Source: Manduca sexta (lineage: Eukaryota; Arthropoda; Insecta; Lepidoptera; Sphingidae). From it: DNA of 64,000 nucleotides. The translations under genes and the position numbers were made by a program. The notes below the pieces were generated by a model. That model was not told the origin of the DNA. It searched no databases and worked only from the letters and a program-made list of their open reading frames with translations. Location of the stretch: NCBI RefSeq assembly GCF_014839805.1, contig NC_051138.1:14846020-14910019 (forward strand), given 5' to 3'. Below, piece after piece: positions 35,901 through 46,460 of the stretch (the stretch's first letter is position 1; each line of letters begins with the position of its first letter).

Positions 35901-38900
35901 AAATTTCGAACTATAACATAATAATATAATGTAATATCAGCCCTGTATTATATACTGCCCCACTGTTGGGCACGGGTCTCCTCTACTACTGAGAGGGATT
36001 AGGCCTTAGTCCAGCACGCTGGCCTAGTGCGGATTGGTAGACGTATAACATAAATAATAGTATTGGATACACCATTTTATCACCAAAATGTTAGAAAAGG
36101 CGCAAGTAATAAATCCATACTTCGCGAAACATAATATTATCAGGCCTATGATGTGGTAGGTTTCATCATATCTAATTATCTTCCAAATCAAAAAACTCCA
36201 ACTTTAGGAGTCGAACCCAAAACCACACAATTTATATTTCAAATACACTGCCAATTATCACTAGACTAATAAGGAAATTGCTTAATTATAATCTGGTTAA
36301 TTATCACTTAATCACATTGTCACACGTAGACTAATTGAAACATCAGTACCAGAATTATGTGCTTCGTAACAGAACTGATCTCCCTAATTATTAAATGACG
36401 TAACATTGTTATCAAGTATCTTAATACCATAGTAAATAATTCTGTATTTAATACAAAGCTTGATTAACTTACCATCTACCCCATTTAAAGCAGTTTGCGG
36501 GAGGTGTACTTACGTTGTTTTGTATATTCTTTAAAGTAATAGGAAACGTAAAACTGCCTCTGAGGCGTAGTTCTGTTACTTTACAACTGCAGTCCTGAGA
36601 TCTGGGATTCGATCTCCGAGCCTGGCAAAGTGATATTGGGTTTCTCTTCTCAGTTTTAGCCCAGAGTCTGGAGTTTATGCCTGATATGGCGATAGACTCG
36701 CCCCCGTGACATCATGGTACGGAACACAAACTGCAGAAATTGAGCACACCAGTTGTGCCTCTTTCTTCCCTTTCGAGAATGAACGGCGAGAGTATATGAG
36801 TGTGTGTGTTTGTGTTATTTCCCAATTACTATCTGTTTACCTATTGACCACAAAGTAACCATTTCAGGCGATAATAAAAATATATCATATCCTCCACTTA
36901 CCTCCCAATATCCAAAAGGCTGTCCAAAATATTATGATCCCGTTTCCCTTCAATGTTCCCTACACTCTCGTCCTTCAACTCCGGCTGTCCAGGATGGATG
37001 AGGACCGAAAGTAAAATGCCCAGAAAGGCGTTGAACATGGATGTGAGAATGAAGCAGAGGAGGGTCCTGACTGCAATCTTCCCGCTCATCTTCGCGTTGA
37101 GACTTGCTGAACCGGCTATGAGGCTGGCGATGATTAAAGGCAGGATCATGAGTTTGAGCAGCCTCATGAACAGCTCGCCAGGGTACGAGATGATCATGAG
37201 GGTGTCAGGGCCGAGTTGGTATGGACGGAGGCCAAAACCTGGTAAAGGAAGACAGTACAAAATTTTAAATACGGTAAGTTTATCATTGATGTTCAAGTCA
37301 AGTACTATAAAACCAAAGTATAACAAACATTTTTTCTAGGAAGCCCGAAGCTCTATTTCTATCATGGAGGTTTTTATACGATGCTACTAAAATTCCTTTG
37401 ACATCATGATAGTCATGGGCAAAAGGGATCACTTAAAACAAAATTAACTACGTACTTGTTTCCTGGTTTCTTGATAGTTAAAATGTTATTATTTGTTGTC
37501 TTAGGTTTGCATATATTTGATCCGCCATGACACCACATGCGCATTATTTGGAATCTTATTCCAGAACCACGTTGCTTTCTATTAAAACTAAGTTAAATAT
37601 TTGCAAGACCTACTATAATTCCAACTCTTGCGTAGATTTAATGATATATTTCACATTTAGGACAAAGTTGGTTTCGATTAATTTGTAAAAAGATGTCATA
37701 AGCATAATATACTGATAAACATTTTATCGACACAAATGCGCTTATACTGATATTATCTATCTAAGATCTAATTGTGGTAATAGTTGTGAGAATTAACAAA
37801 ATTTGGAAAGCTTACGCAGCGAAACCGTTGGAGGTGTATGCTCTCTTCCTAGAACAGGAAATATGCATTGCTCTGGCGTTATTGTGATTTTACTGATGGT
37901 AGATCTCTCATATTATGTGAGAGTCCGCCTGGGTAAGTATGAACCCAACACCTATTTCTGCTGCCAAGCAGTAGTGTGTAGTCACTGTTGTGTTCCAATT
38001 TGAAGCACATTGCTGCCAGGGTAACTACTGAACATAATTATAAATAAGACTTAACATATCGTCTCAGAATGGCGAGCGCAGTTTACAAGGTATTGAATGG
38101 TGTTTCTACTGTTTATAGGCGGTTGAATAGCTTACCACCACGCGGAAAGCAAGCTCGTCTCGTCATTCATTTAAAAAAAACTTTACTCAAACTGCGCCTG
38201 AATATGCTCCTACGAACTTACTGTTAAATGAACACGCAGTTGACTGCATGTCTAATTGTACAAGATGCGTTTGAAACTTGTGTAATCAATTAATCAACAA
38301 TTGTAGATGCACTTGAAACTTAAGTAATACAATTAAATATCAATTGACTGTCTATTCATGAGTGGGACCATTTCAGTAATTTGTAAGCCCTATTGTCAAA
38401 CAGTAGACAAAAGCACTAGTAATTTTAATTTACAAGGCGTTGCAACACTCTTATATATCTGAGTTAGATATGTCTTATGACAACCAATAATGAAGGCAAA
38501 ACATAAACTCATCAGAAAACGGGAGTCAGGGTTAATTTTTTATCTAAAAATATTGTTTTGTGAAAGTATAAATCAAAACATTATCAAACTTATTTAATAA
38601 TCTTAAATACTAACAAATTATACTGCGATGAATGAAATGAATCAGACCTTTGGGATAGAATATTTGGCACTCAATTGCTGTGACCCACAATAAAATTGTG
38701 CATAAGCTCGGGTTGAAAAATTGACTATAATAGTTCCCGTCGACGGGACCTGCCCTGAGCCAATCGGTGCAAGTTGTAGCTATTAGGCCAACTTCAGAAA
38801 CATAAACAAACATGCACTTAGTTATATCATGAATTATATTTACAAGAAATATCGCCATCTTATATTATCGACAGCCTAGTTGGGTGTGGAATGGACTGAC

Positions 38901-40194
38901 AAGACGAATGTCCGCAGGTTCAAATCCGAAGGGCACACACCTCTGCGCCCTGATTCTGTATGATAGTGTAAACGCGTAACGCGGCCGTGTCATGTTATCT
39001 TCGAGAAATGTGTGTGGAATGGTATTCTGTAAGCCAAATTTCTATAGTACTAAACATGATGCGTTGTGTTACGAGCTTGTTACGCACTGTCAAAATAACG
39101 TGCGGGATAGAGAATATGGCCCCTGACTTTTCTAAAATCATGTGTGTATTCTTTGTGAATTGTTCGCTTTAAGGGTGAAGGAAAACATCGTGAGGAAGTT
39201 CTCTATAGGAATTTCGAAGGTGTGTGAAGTCTATCAATCCGCACTAGGCCAGCGTGATGGACTAAAGCCTAATCCCTCTCAGTAGTAGAGGAGGCCCGTG
39301 CTCAATAGTGGGCAAGTATATAATATAGGGCTGATATTATTATTATTATTATCGCCATCTTTATAGCCTTATTGAAATCCACAGCCATAGCATAGAGCTA
39401 GGATTCCAAGTTAATTCCTAAGCTGAGTTGAGTTAAATATAATTGAATGATGAATTTTTTGTGCAAAGTGTTTCAAACAAAAGACATATAAGTTGAATTA
39501 GTTGCACTTCTGTCTATCGCTCGAAACATAAAAAAGATCCTAATGTCACATTTAAAGTACACTTAAAATAAATTCAAAAAGCAGAGAAATATACATAATA
39601 GCGAAATTCCAATTTAATTACTCGAAAGAGATAATTCATAGAATTCAATGTTGTTTATCTTGAACATAACTTTAGAGACAAGTTTACACTTAGAGTAAGA
39701 TAAAGTCATTACGATTGTGGGTAGCTAGAACTACACGATCTAAAAATTAAATGATAAAATTAGGCTTATGATTTAAGTTAAAACAGAATAAGGTCAAATG
39801 AGAATTTTCAGTCAACTTTTTCACTTAGATAGTTTCATTCTGAATGACTATGTTTTGGAGCTGTCACAAAATAAAATTATATAGAATTATACGAAAATAC
39901 ACCAAGATAGATAGAAACATAACATAAGAAGATATTCAGATGGAAACTCCGAAGAAACCATTACATTTTTCATTACGTATCAAAGGACATAAGCATCATG
40001 GAAAGGTACCCACCAATTCCAATGCCGCTGAGGACGCCGACCAAAGTGACAACCAGCATGGTGTTGTCAGCCAAACACTTCTTCCATCCCGTCGGCTCTA
40101 CGGGCGCGCACCTTTCTTCCGTAGTCTTCGGCCCTCGGTCCCCGGGGCCCATTTTCGCAAACAAATACTCTGTAAACCGTCGACTTTTATCCAT
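29799..40194 (-). CDS. excitatory amino acid transporter (SLC1/EAAT family), 8 exons, 3' end unresolved
   Basis: Sodium-coupled plasma-membrane transporter for acidic amino acids; insect EAATs clear glutamate/aspartate, mainly in glia. Exons in coding order: 40014-40194, 36902-37238, 35640-35777, 33582-33790, 32831-33002, 31999-32193, 30445-30579, 29799-29904. They sum to 1473 nt, exactly 491 codons, with all phases consistent. TM1 reads [20 protein letters not shown] across the first junction. The large loop has glycosylation sequons (NAT, NDT near residue 205). TM7 has NMDGT and TM8 has [13 protein letters not shown], with the Asp and Arg that bind amino and side-chain carboxyl groups in EAATs. 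HP1 and HP2 depart from the usual SSSS and GAAGIP motifs. A final tail exon is expected beyond 29799; alternatively, readthrough adds about ten codons to a stop at 29766. The paralogue is not determined. Confidence 0.92.
30445..30579 (-). CDS. EAAT exon 7: HP2 and start of TM8
   Basis: Acceptor ttccag, donor gtatgt; residues 411-456. Encodes [20 protein letters not shown] (HP2) and [11 protein letters not shown]. It joins to DRIRTT in the next exon, reproducing the DW(x)(x)DR family pattern. Confidence 0.92.
30709..31480 (-). mobile_element. 3' fragment of a non-LTR retrotransposon (LINE)
   Basis: A frame on the minus strand from about 31465 to a stop at 30940 encodes the region after the reverse transcriptase: [20 protein letters not shown], then [11 protein letters not shown] and [13 protein letters not shown]. 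This is the pattern seen in Jockey/CR1-type ORF2 C termini. About 215 bases of 3' UTR follow, to a poly(A) stretch (T-run at 30709-30724 on plus). The 5' part is missing, as in 5'-truncated copies. It lies in an EAAT intron, sense to the gene. Confidence 0.8.
31632..31964 (-). mobile_element. SINE-A copy next to EAAT exon 6
   Basis: Near full-length minus-strand copy. Head AGCGGCGATAGCCTAGTTGG contains a perfect A box. A B-box-like GCAGGTTCAAATCCC is followed by the body and an (ATT)n tail. TAAGTT at 31626-31631 and 31969-31974 may be a short target-site duplication. The element begins only about 35 bases past the exon donor. Confidence 0.85.
31999..32193 (-). CDS. EAAT exon 6: HP1 and TM7 with NMDGT
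   Basis: Acceptor gggcag, donor gtgagt; residues 346-411. Encodes [13 protein letters not shown], then [20 protein letters not shown], the sodium/substrate-binding TM7 motif. Much more GC-rich than neighbouring DNA, so long unrelated frames appear on the opposite strand. Confidence 0.95.
32285..32490 (-). repeat. rep-B copy, minus orientation
   Basis: The reverse complement shows ACTGCATCTGATGGTAAGTG, then GTCGACTGACGAGAGA and CAGGCTG-type blocks in the same order as at 47815. Located in the EAAT intron between exons 5 and 6. Confidence 0.75.
32831..33002 (-). CDS. EAAT exon 5: TM6 and start of HP1
   Basis: Acceptor ctccag at 33004-33003, chosen by frame: the first codon completed is GCG and is followed by QVMSQLVWF. 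The donor is gttagt, a weaker but valid site. Residues 289-346. Ends in the HP1 re-entrant loop at ASATAST. Confidence 0.88.
33090..33370 (+). repeat. rep-F copy
   Basis: Shares a series of blocks with 61945-62145: TGCCAACGAATA-GGTA, CATTCTTAGT-type spacer, GTTGCCATCAGCATGGTC and TATAAGCCGGCC..CAGGCTAACAAA. Diverged interspersed repeat of unknown class. Confidence 0.55.
33582..33790 (-). CDS. EAAT exon 4: TM4-TM5
   Basis: Acceptor tttcag, donor gtaagt; residues 219-288. Encodes [20 protein letters not shown] and then [28 protein letters not shown] and GKIL, all strongly EAAT-like. Confidence 0.95.
35055..35250. mobile_element. degraded relative of the fold-back MITE at 49.5 kb
   Basis: Shares CAGCTTTGTTTATCTGAC and the GCGAAGG-type middle with the element at 49523-49759, but its terminal repeats are too eroded to fix the ends. 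Confidence 0.45.
35283..35592 (+). repeat. rep-C copy with short A-rich end
   Basis: Shares TTTCTGCTGCCA, TTTGAAG-ATTG-GCCAG, AATAAGACTTAACAT and TACTGTTTATGG-GG blocks with 37855-38180. Ends CTCATCTCGTCATGC plus A-rich sequence. SINE-like in structure, with no coding capacity. Confidence 0.65.
35640..35777 (-). CDS. EAAT exon 3: extracellular loop
   Basis: Acceptor acag, donor gtgagt; residues 173-219. Encodes [19 protein letters not shown], the conserved NxFPxN start, and a loop with two N-glycosylation sequons (KNATDNDT). Confidence 0.93.
35922..36043 (-). mobile_element. 5'-truncated SINE-A with target-site duplication
   Basis: Only the 3' third of SINE-A is present (ATCAGCCCTGTATTATA through GTGCGGATTGGTAGAC). 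It is flanked by TATAACATAA at 35912-35921 and 36044-36053. Truncation at the tRNA-head end with a 10-bp duplication fits abortive target-primed reverse transcription by LINE machinery. Confidence 0.85.
36555..36800 (+). mobile_element. SINE-D copy, plus orientation
   Basis: Head with B-box-like GGGATTCGATCTCC, then GGCAAAGTGATATTGGGTTT, CTGATATGGCGATAGACTCG and a G-A-rich 3' end. Same block order as the copy at 28020, reversed. Confidence 0.7.
36902..37238 (-). CDS. EAAT exon 2: end of TM1 to TM3
   Basis: Acceptor ccag, donor gtaagt; residues 61-173. Contains [20 protein letters not shown] (TM2) and [19 protein letters not shown] (TM3), and ends in the extracellular loop at LDIGR. Confidence 0.95.
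37855..38180 (+). repeat. rep-C copy with A-rich end
   Basis: Better preserved rep-C member, including GAGAGTCCGCC, ATTTCTGCTGCCAAGCAGTA, AATAAGACTTAACATATCGT and CTCGTCTCGTCATTC. Ends in TTTAAAAAAAAC. Confidence 0.7.
38851..39361 (+). mobile_element. SINE-A with 11-bp target-site duplication, interrupted by a second element
   Basis: ATCGCCATCTT at 38851-38861 is repeated at 39351-39361 around a SINE-A body with GCAGGTTCAAATCC as B box and a (TTA)n tail. Between CACCTCTG and ACTTTTCTAAAA, which are adjacent in other copies, about 180 foreign bases are inserted (about 38949-39125). Confidence 0.85.
38949..39125. mobile_element. small MITE-like insertion nested in SINE-A
   Basis: The insertion starts GCCCTGATTCTGTA and ends GAGAATATGGCCCC, imperfect inverted repeats of each other. 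It carries internal GCGTAACGCG and TTACGCACTG motifs. It has no coding capacity, and the transposase family is not identifiable. Confidence 0.6.
40014..40194 (-). CDS. EAAT exon 1: N terminus and TM1
   Basis: ATG at 40194-40192, residues 1-60. A hydrophilic N terminus is followed by [16 protein letters not shown] of TM1. The donor gtgggt at 40013 was chosen because it makes the junction read GIGIGFGLRP, the family consensus. The next possible donor, at 40009, would break the frame. Confidence 0.93.
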
Positions 40195-40242
40195 TACAAT
40201 ACTCGAACGTTCAGTTTCCGATTGTTAGTAAGCGCCGCTGCC

Positions 40243-40277
40243 GACTGCGCTGTTTAAACACTATATCGGCTTTTATA
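40243..40277 (-). promoter_or_regulatory. EAAT core promoter: TATA box and initiator
   Basis: On the minus strand TATAAAA occupies 40277-40271, and an initiator-like GCAGTC lies at 40248-40243. The distance from the TATA first base to the initiator A (40246) is 31 bases, the canonical spacing. It predicts a 52-nt 5' UTR before the ATG at 40194. Confidence 0.6.
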
Positions 40278-40521
40278 AATTTCACGACATGGTAGACAGA
40301 GCTTCGAGTCACGCTCGGGGCATACTGCTGGCCTATTAGCATGAGTGTGTGGAATAAAGGTGTCAGTTGTACGCAAGTCGTCGCTTATTGTTAGATGAAA
40401 TAAATGGTGTTCACTGACGTTTATGATTCTGTAGACTTTCTTAGAAAGGTATCAGAACGGCAATGTATACGGAACGTGAATGAACCACCGCCTTTATTTG
40501 AAGCAGTTGGAGGCCATGTTG

Positions 40522-40537
40522 GCATGCGCGCGCATGC
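40522..40537. promoter_or_regulatory. perfect 16-bp palindrome upstream of EAAT
   Basis: GCATGCGCGCGCATGC is its own reverse complement and sits about 275 bases upstream of the predicted EAAT start. It contains overlapping NRF-1/EWG-like half sites (TGCGC) and an alternating purine-pyrimidine run. A regulatory role is inference. Confidence 0.4.
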
Positions 40538-41249
40538 ATCGATTCTTTCATTGCTGTATTTACCCTTATAAATATATTATTAAATGGTCAATATTATGGA
40601 AATTGCTATCAGTTTGCCCTTCCTTGAAGACGAAGGAATATTCTGAAGTAAATAATAATTATATTATGTCGGTAACTATGATAAAATACGCAATTGATAT
40701 TCTTATTTTGCTCACGAAGGAACTCAGGATTTTGAACCATTGCGGGGAAAATTCGAGAGAATAGAGCTGACGAGGATCATCACAGTAGCTCGAAGCGACA
40801 TCGACTAAACAAATAAGACCACAAACGTCTTTTTTCTGCGTTACGCAATTTTTTTTTAAATCTATTTTCCAAAAATACTAACGCGGGTTAATGCGCAAGG
40901 AAATTCTAGCTTTTCTTACTTAAAAACAAAAAACAATTTAAAATTTCATTTGAAAGGTCAAAGAACTCATTTAACAAACTTGTTCATCGTATCAAAAATG
41001 AGAACTGTCAGAAACGTATTTGTACAAAATATAATTAATACTCGATAAAACAACGTTAATTGCAATTGTAATGAAATTCATTGATATCAGTGCTTTAGTC
41101 AGAATATTTACACAGTAGGTATGATAAGACAGGAATTACGGCTGTTAACTAATCAGGTTCATAATGATCGGTGATGGAAGATCATGAAAGAAGAAAACGA
41201 GCTGATGATCTTCAAACGCCTGAGAATATAAATAAAGCTAAGAACAATT

Positions 41250-41390
41250 GTGATAACATCGGCTTTCAGACAAAAAAAAAACTCATCAAAATCGATATAT
41301 TCCTTCGGGAGTTACGACGTACAGACAAACATACAGATACGCAGACACACAGATACACCTTGAACTTATAACACCCGTCTTTTCCCCCGG
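41250..41390 (+). repeat. retroelement 3'-end-like sequence
   Basis: CATCAAAATCGATATATTCC, then GGGAGTTACGACGTACAGAC, a run of ACAGATAC-like units, TTGAACTTATAACACCC and CTTTTCCCCC. This resembles a common lepidopteran repeat ending ('...gacacacagac...cttataacacccc'). A single copy here; the class is from general familiarity only. Confidence 0.45.
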
Positions 41391-42651
41391 CTACAAACGG
41401 TGATGTCCATTTAAACTTTCAATGGACAACTAAAATAAAAGATAAAAAGAGTTCTCTTCGGCCTCTTTTTTTTCATTAATTTTGAGGTCGATACAATACT
41501 GTTCACGCATGTTGTAAAAGGATTTGACTTTATTTTTACGACTGCCTGGCGTTAATCCTTGCGGAGGGAACAAAAAGTAAAAACAACTAGCCCCAATAGG
41601 TTCTATATATTATGATAGTGTCTTAGTAACTCCGCTTTGTCTCTTTCTACCACTATGCAACAGTGCTATAATATATATTATTATGTCCACCAACTACCCC
41701 TTAGTTCTTGCCGAGGTTATAGACTACTGCTGTTAGAAGAATATTTAAGAACAAGAGACTGAATTAAAATATAAGTTCTCATACCTCTTCCCATAATGCT
41801 TACACGACACTAAACTACGCACGCAAACTGTATCAAATGTATTATTTATTCTACAAAGAAGGTATTATTAGAAAATTTCATAAGATGTAATAAAAAATAT
41901 TGAGGGTATGAACATATTTAAATAATAGGCAAAGGAATCTCTTTTATTAGTACATATGACTATAATATTATTATTATTCTCGATATAACTTTAAGACTTA
42001 CCCTTTAGTTGCTTAATTTTGACGAATTTAGAACTTCGTAGTTATAAAATATTCAAACAAAGAAAACTTTTTGGCGCCAGGCAAAGCAACATTAATTTTA
42101 AATGTCAACAAAATATTTTAATTTATAATTCAAAAAAAATCATTTTATATGGTCTGGGCAATAAATATCGATCACAATTTTAAATTTGGAACATAGTTTT
42201 AAAATATATTATAATTTTTATTAAAGAGTTTCTGGTCAAGAAAGCAGCGTCTAACAGCCAATATGAATTATTTAATGCATTGGTGTTGTGTCATCGAATA
42301 CAATATTCTTGGCAATGCGTATCGCTTCTGCATCAGTACCAAGGTTATTTTAATCACGTGCCGCACTCTATTGAACTTTTATTGTAGGGACAGTTCATTA
42401 TTAGTTGATTTAAACCAAGCAAGCCTTTTAATAAAACGCAACGAGCTTAAGTGGTCACGACGGATAGTTCCTATGTTTGCAGTTAGGAAGGCGAATGTAA
42501 TCAATGCAAGAGTAAGTCGTCCAACAAAAATATTATATTATTAATAAATAAACGTATGTTATAAATGGGTAACATAACATATTCATAATTGTCAAAATAG
42601 TGTTCAATTAATTTAAATGATTAATATTTAAAATGTAGAGTAACGACTTTT

Positions 42652-42762
42652 AACAATACAACGCCATCTAGGGTACAATCAATGTATTATCACAAAAGTA
42701 GTTTATTGCGAATAAACTTGACAAAATGTATTAAAGGTTTAGCAACTAGATGGCGTTAACTG
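42652..42762. mobile_element. small inverted-repeat element
   Basis: AACGCCATCTAG and CTAGATGGCGTT face each other about 75 bases apart, a perfect 12-bp inverted repeat of the kind found at MITE ends. Target duplications are unclear. Confidence 0.45.
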
Positions 42763-44177
42763 TAAGAATAAAAATTCATATTGAAAGTATATTTATAGAT
42801 ATAATACATGTTACATTATGGGACAATTAGGGTCTTAAATAGATACCTACACCTAAAACAAAAACTTTTATAGATTTAGGAATAAAAAATATATTTTATA
42901 ATATTTTATTCAAAGATTAATCTCTTTTCCTATTAAAATCCTCATACAAAGATTTATATCCAAATTATTTGTCAGGAACAAAGACTTCTAAAATCAATAA
43001 CGTGATATTCCAAACCATGCAAGAAATTGAATTTTTCGCACAAATTATAAATCGCATTCACAGCATTAAATATAAAATCCTTCCCTTCCTTGGTAAAAAA
43101 TCATTAAAATTGTGCGCTTTGAAACGAATGCTGCTGAAATGCATTTACCGTACTAACAACCGTGACACAGAGGCACGAAGAACGGCGAACTGTTTGCTCT
43201 TTAACATTTTTGTTAATTTTACTGGTTTCATGGGTCTGTTTCTTGCAGTATTTGTACGTTTTCCCTCGTTTTATGCGTTTTATTTTGGAGTATTTTAGAT
43301 TACGTTCTATGAAGCTTAAAAACAGTCTATTTCTATTTTAAGGAAAACGGTGATTTTTTTAGTATTGTGGGTGCTAACGGGAATTAGTAAATACCAACCT
43401 ACCTTCATGTGAACTTATGAGCGCCGGGAGAGATGGCAAGATGCACTTGCATCCCCCTCGCCGGAACAAATCACCAAAAAAATAAGTCACTGAATGACAA
43501 TGGGAACTATCGACCACAGACGATTTATTATATACAAATACCCACGCGATAATTATTTAAAACAATATAAATTTAATGATATTATGTAGTACCTACTTAT
43601 AGTGTGTAAATGCAGATGCATCGCCCTAAAGTATTCTTGGTGGCGCCTGTCGGTGGACTATGGTCTTTGTTGATTGTTAAAGCATTAATCATTGACTTAT
43701 TTTAATAAAATTGGACACATGATAGAGATTCACTAATATACCACTTTTATTATAGAACAAAACGAGGCAGTATTATTGCAAAAAAGAGTTTCTGACCCAC
43801 AGTAAAACGTTTTGTTTTTTATAAACCGTGCATAATCGAAATAAAGTCGCTAAATAACATATATAATACAATGGTATATATGGAATCAATATTTATGATG
43901 TTTTGATGTATGTAACATGAAATAAAATAATAATTATTGTAATTGACCGCAGAAATGACAAACAAATTAGCTCACTGTTTCTCTTTCTAATTATATTGTA
44001 GTTACAGAATGCAAATCATATTCAAGGGAGGAAAAACTAATTATAAACGATTATTGTAGACATCTATTTATTTGATTTGCCTTTGTTAGGTTTTATAAAT
44101 GTTTAAAAGGTAAATAATAAGCAATAATTCTTATCTTGTTTGTATTAGAACCGAAAATAACGAAATTTTATATTGTA

Positions 44178-44921
44178 CTAGCTTTTGCTCGCGGCTTCGC
44201 CCGCGTGAAGGTGTTTTCCAGGATAAAATTCCACTGTTTGATAAAAGTCTTGCTACATATTTTCCCGGTACTTATAGGTTCAAAATAATTTTATCCCCAA
44301 TCTATAATTTCAGTTCAATCAGTCGAAAATCTAAGAACATTTATACAAACTTTCATCCCCTATTTTATCCCCTTAAGGGTAGAATTTATCAAAATCCTTT
44401 CTTAGGGGATGCCTACGTCATAGTAGCTTTATGCATGTAAAGTCTTAGCCCGATCCGTCCAATGGTTTGGGCTGTTCCTTGATATATCACTGTCAGTCAC
44501 CTTTGAGTTATATATTATATTAACAACTGAAGTTAGCTAAAATTGAGTTTCTCGAAGCCGACCACTATTTATGTACTATGTATTTTGAGATTATGCAATT
44601 TTGTCGCGTTCGCGATTCACTTTCACTTTTGTTAAGTTTCAGAACGCGATATTAGATCCTCCAACGCGCACGCGAATTTGAACTTTATGCAGCGGTAATA
44701 AATTACAAATTGACTCTCCATTTTATTTAGAAAACGTTTGTATGGGAAATAGAAAAATGCTGTTTTGAGGATTTTCCCGGCAATTATTCGAATTTTTCTC
44801 ACCTTTTAAATCTTCCCTAGACCTCCACGAATAATTCAAGACCAAAATAAGATAAATCCGTTCAGCCGTTCTCGAGTTTTAGCGAGACTAACGAACAGCA
44901 ATTCATTTTTATATATATAGA
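44178..44921 (-). mobile_element. non-autonomous Helitron, 744 bp
   Basis: On the minus strand it starts TCTATATATATAAAAATG and ends with the hairpin CGCGGGCGAAGCCGCG, then AGCAAAAGCTAG. Flanks are A and T, the normal Helitron target. No coding capacity. Confidence 0.8.
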
Positions 44922-46018
44922 TTATGTTTCAGCTGACAGGCCTCGTGTACAAGAGGTAGTAGAATACCTTTATTAATTTTTGATAAATATTTAACCAGTG
45001 CAATATTGGACTTACGTTCTTTAGCAGTCATGGAGACTTATTTTCCCAGTTGTTAAATAAAATAAAACATCTGCTTAATTGTTTCCCAACATTACTATGT
45101 AAGTTATATTATATGTATATTTATGTATGTATTGTTTATCAATTATTTGTTTTTTATTTATTAATATAATATAATCTACTGCACTACGCTCTCTTTCTGT
45201 TTCTCGTTTTTATATCCATCCCTCGGTTGTCTGGAAGACATTGCCTAGAGCAATAAGACCGCCATTTGTACATGTGCCTTTTGTCTCTCTTTTCTCCTTT
45301 GTATCTTTTTTTGTGTTTTATACAATAAAGAGTAAATAAATATTTTTTTTTTTTTTCATAAAATTGTTTTCGATTAACAAATAGCTTTCTTTAAGTTAAG
45401 AATACAAATTACATCAATCACAAAACATCACACTGGTTCATTGATGCTCATACGATACCGCATCATTAAAGCCTGAACCGTGGCTCGGATATGAACGTGG
45501 AGATATCCGAGATCTTTAAGATAAGGAGAATCCAAGAATCAATTACTTAATATTAATCCAGTAATTACTGTTTCACCGTACGTTGTACTACCGAAAACGT
45601 TTAAGCCTGATCTAACTACATACTATTACTTAATGTTATATAAATATCATTACTAAAGTACCTACGTAAAGTACTAACTATTAATTATAGTTATAATGAA
45701 ACGTTTTTAGATAACGACTAAAGTAAATAGCTTGGTTGTGAATCATGATGCTTTTCAAAAATTATAACCACATTCGTCTTATCTCCACTTTTATGTGTTA
45801 ATATTATTTAGTCCATTTAATAAAACTATATATAATAATTTATTAGTCATATAGAACATAGTTGTACTCATGATAGATTAAGATGGTAATAATTGTAATT
45901 ACAAGGTACTATCATAACTTCTATTTACAAACGTTTAGTGCTAGAAGTAAAATTAAAGAGAAAATTGTGTTATAAAAAAAACAACTTGCTCTGGGAGGTA
46001 AGAAAAAATATATGTACA

Positions 46019-46299
46019 TCTATATATATAAAAATGAATTCCTATTTCCCTTGGTCACGCCATCACGCGTGAACAGCTGGACCGATTTCACAATTTTTTT
46101 TGTGTATGTTATGGTCAGGAGAAGGTTCTTATGGAAGAAAAAAATCAAAAAATTGCGCGGATAATTAGAAAATTTAAGAAAACTTAACCAAAATATTAAT
46201 TTTATATAACTGTCAATTGTTTGAAATAACTGTCAGCGATTGACAGAATGCGCGCTGCATATTCATAGTTGACAGGACATTGTCTGTCGGGTCAGCTAG
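46019..46299 (+). mobile_element. short non-autonomous Helitron (family H), best copy
   Basis: Starts TCTATATATATAAAAATG and ends GACAGGACATTGTCTGTCGG, then GTCAGCTAG. The GACAG/CTGTC stem lies about 12 bases before the CTAG end. It sits between C-A and T, consistent with A^T insertion. 281 bases, no coding capacity. Confidence 0.8.
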
Positions 46300-46311
46300 T
46301 ATTTTAATAAA

Positions 46312-46460
46312 AAATAAGGACGCGTCGCGATCCTTATCGTTAAGAATAAATAAGACCTAACCTAGCTAACCTTACAGCCATTTACTATCTATCGAAGTAA
46401 TGACTACCCGCAGATCGCAGAAAGAAACTCCAGGCGTACTTTTATGCCATAAAAAAAAAA
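46312..46460 (+). repeat. rep-I copy
   Basis: Shares GACGCGTCGCGATCCT, AGACCTAACCTAGCTAACCT, GTAATGACTACCCG and AGAAAGAAACTCC with 54640-54785. Class unknown. Confidence 0.65.

Noticed and set aside
42969..43298. 109-codon plus frame with a hydrophobic end
   Set aside because: AT-rich, not started by ATG, no recognisable motif, no neighbouring exon. Probably chance.
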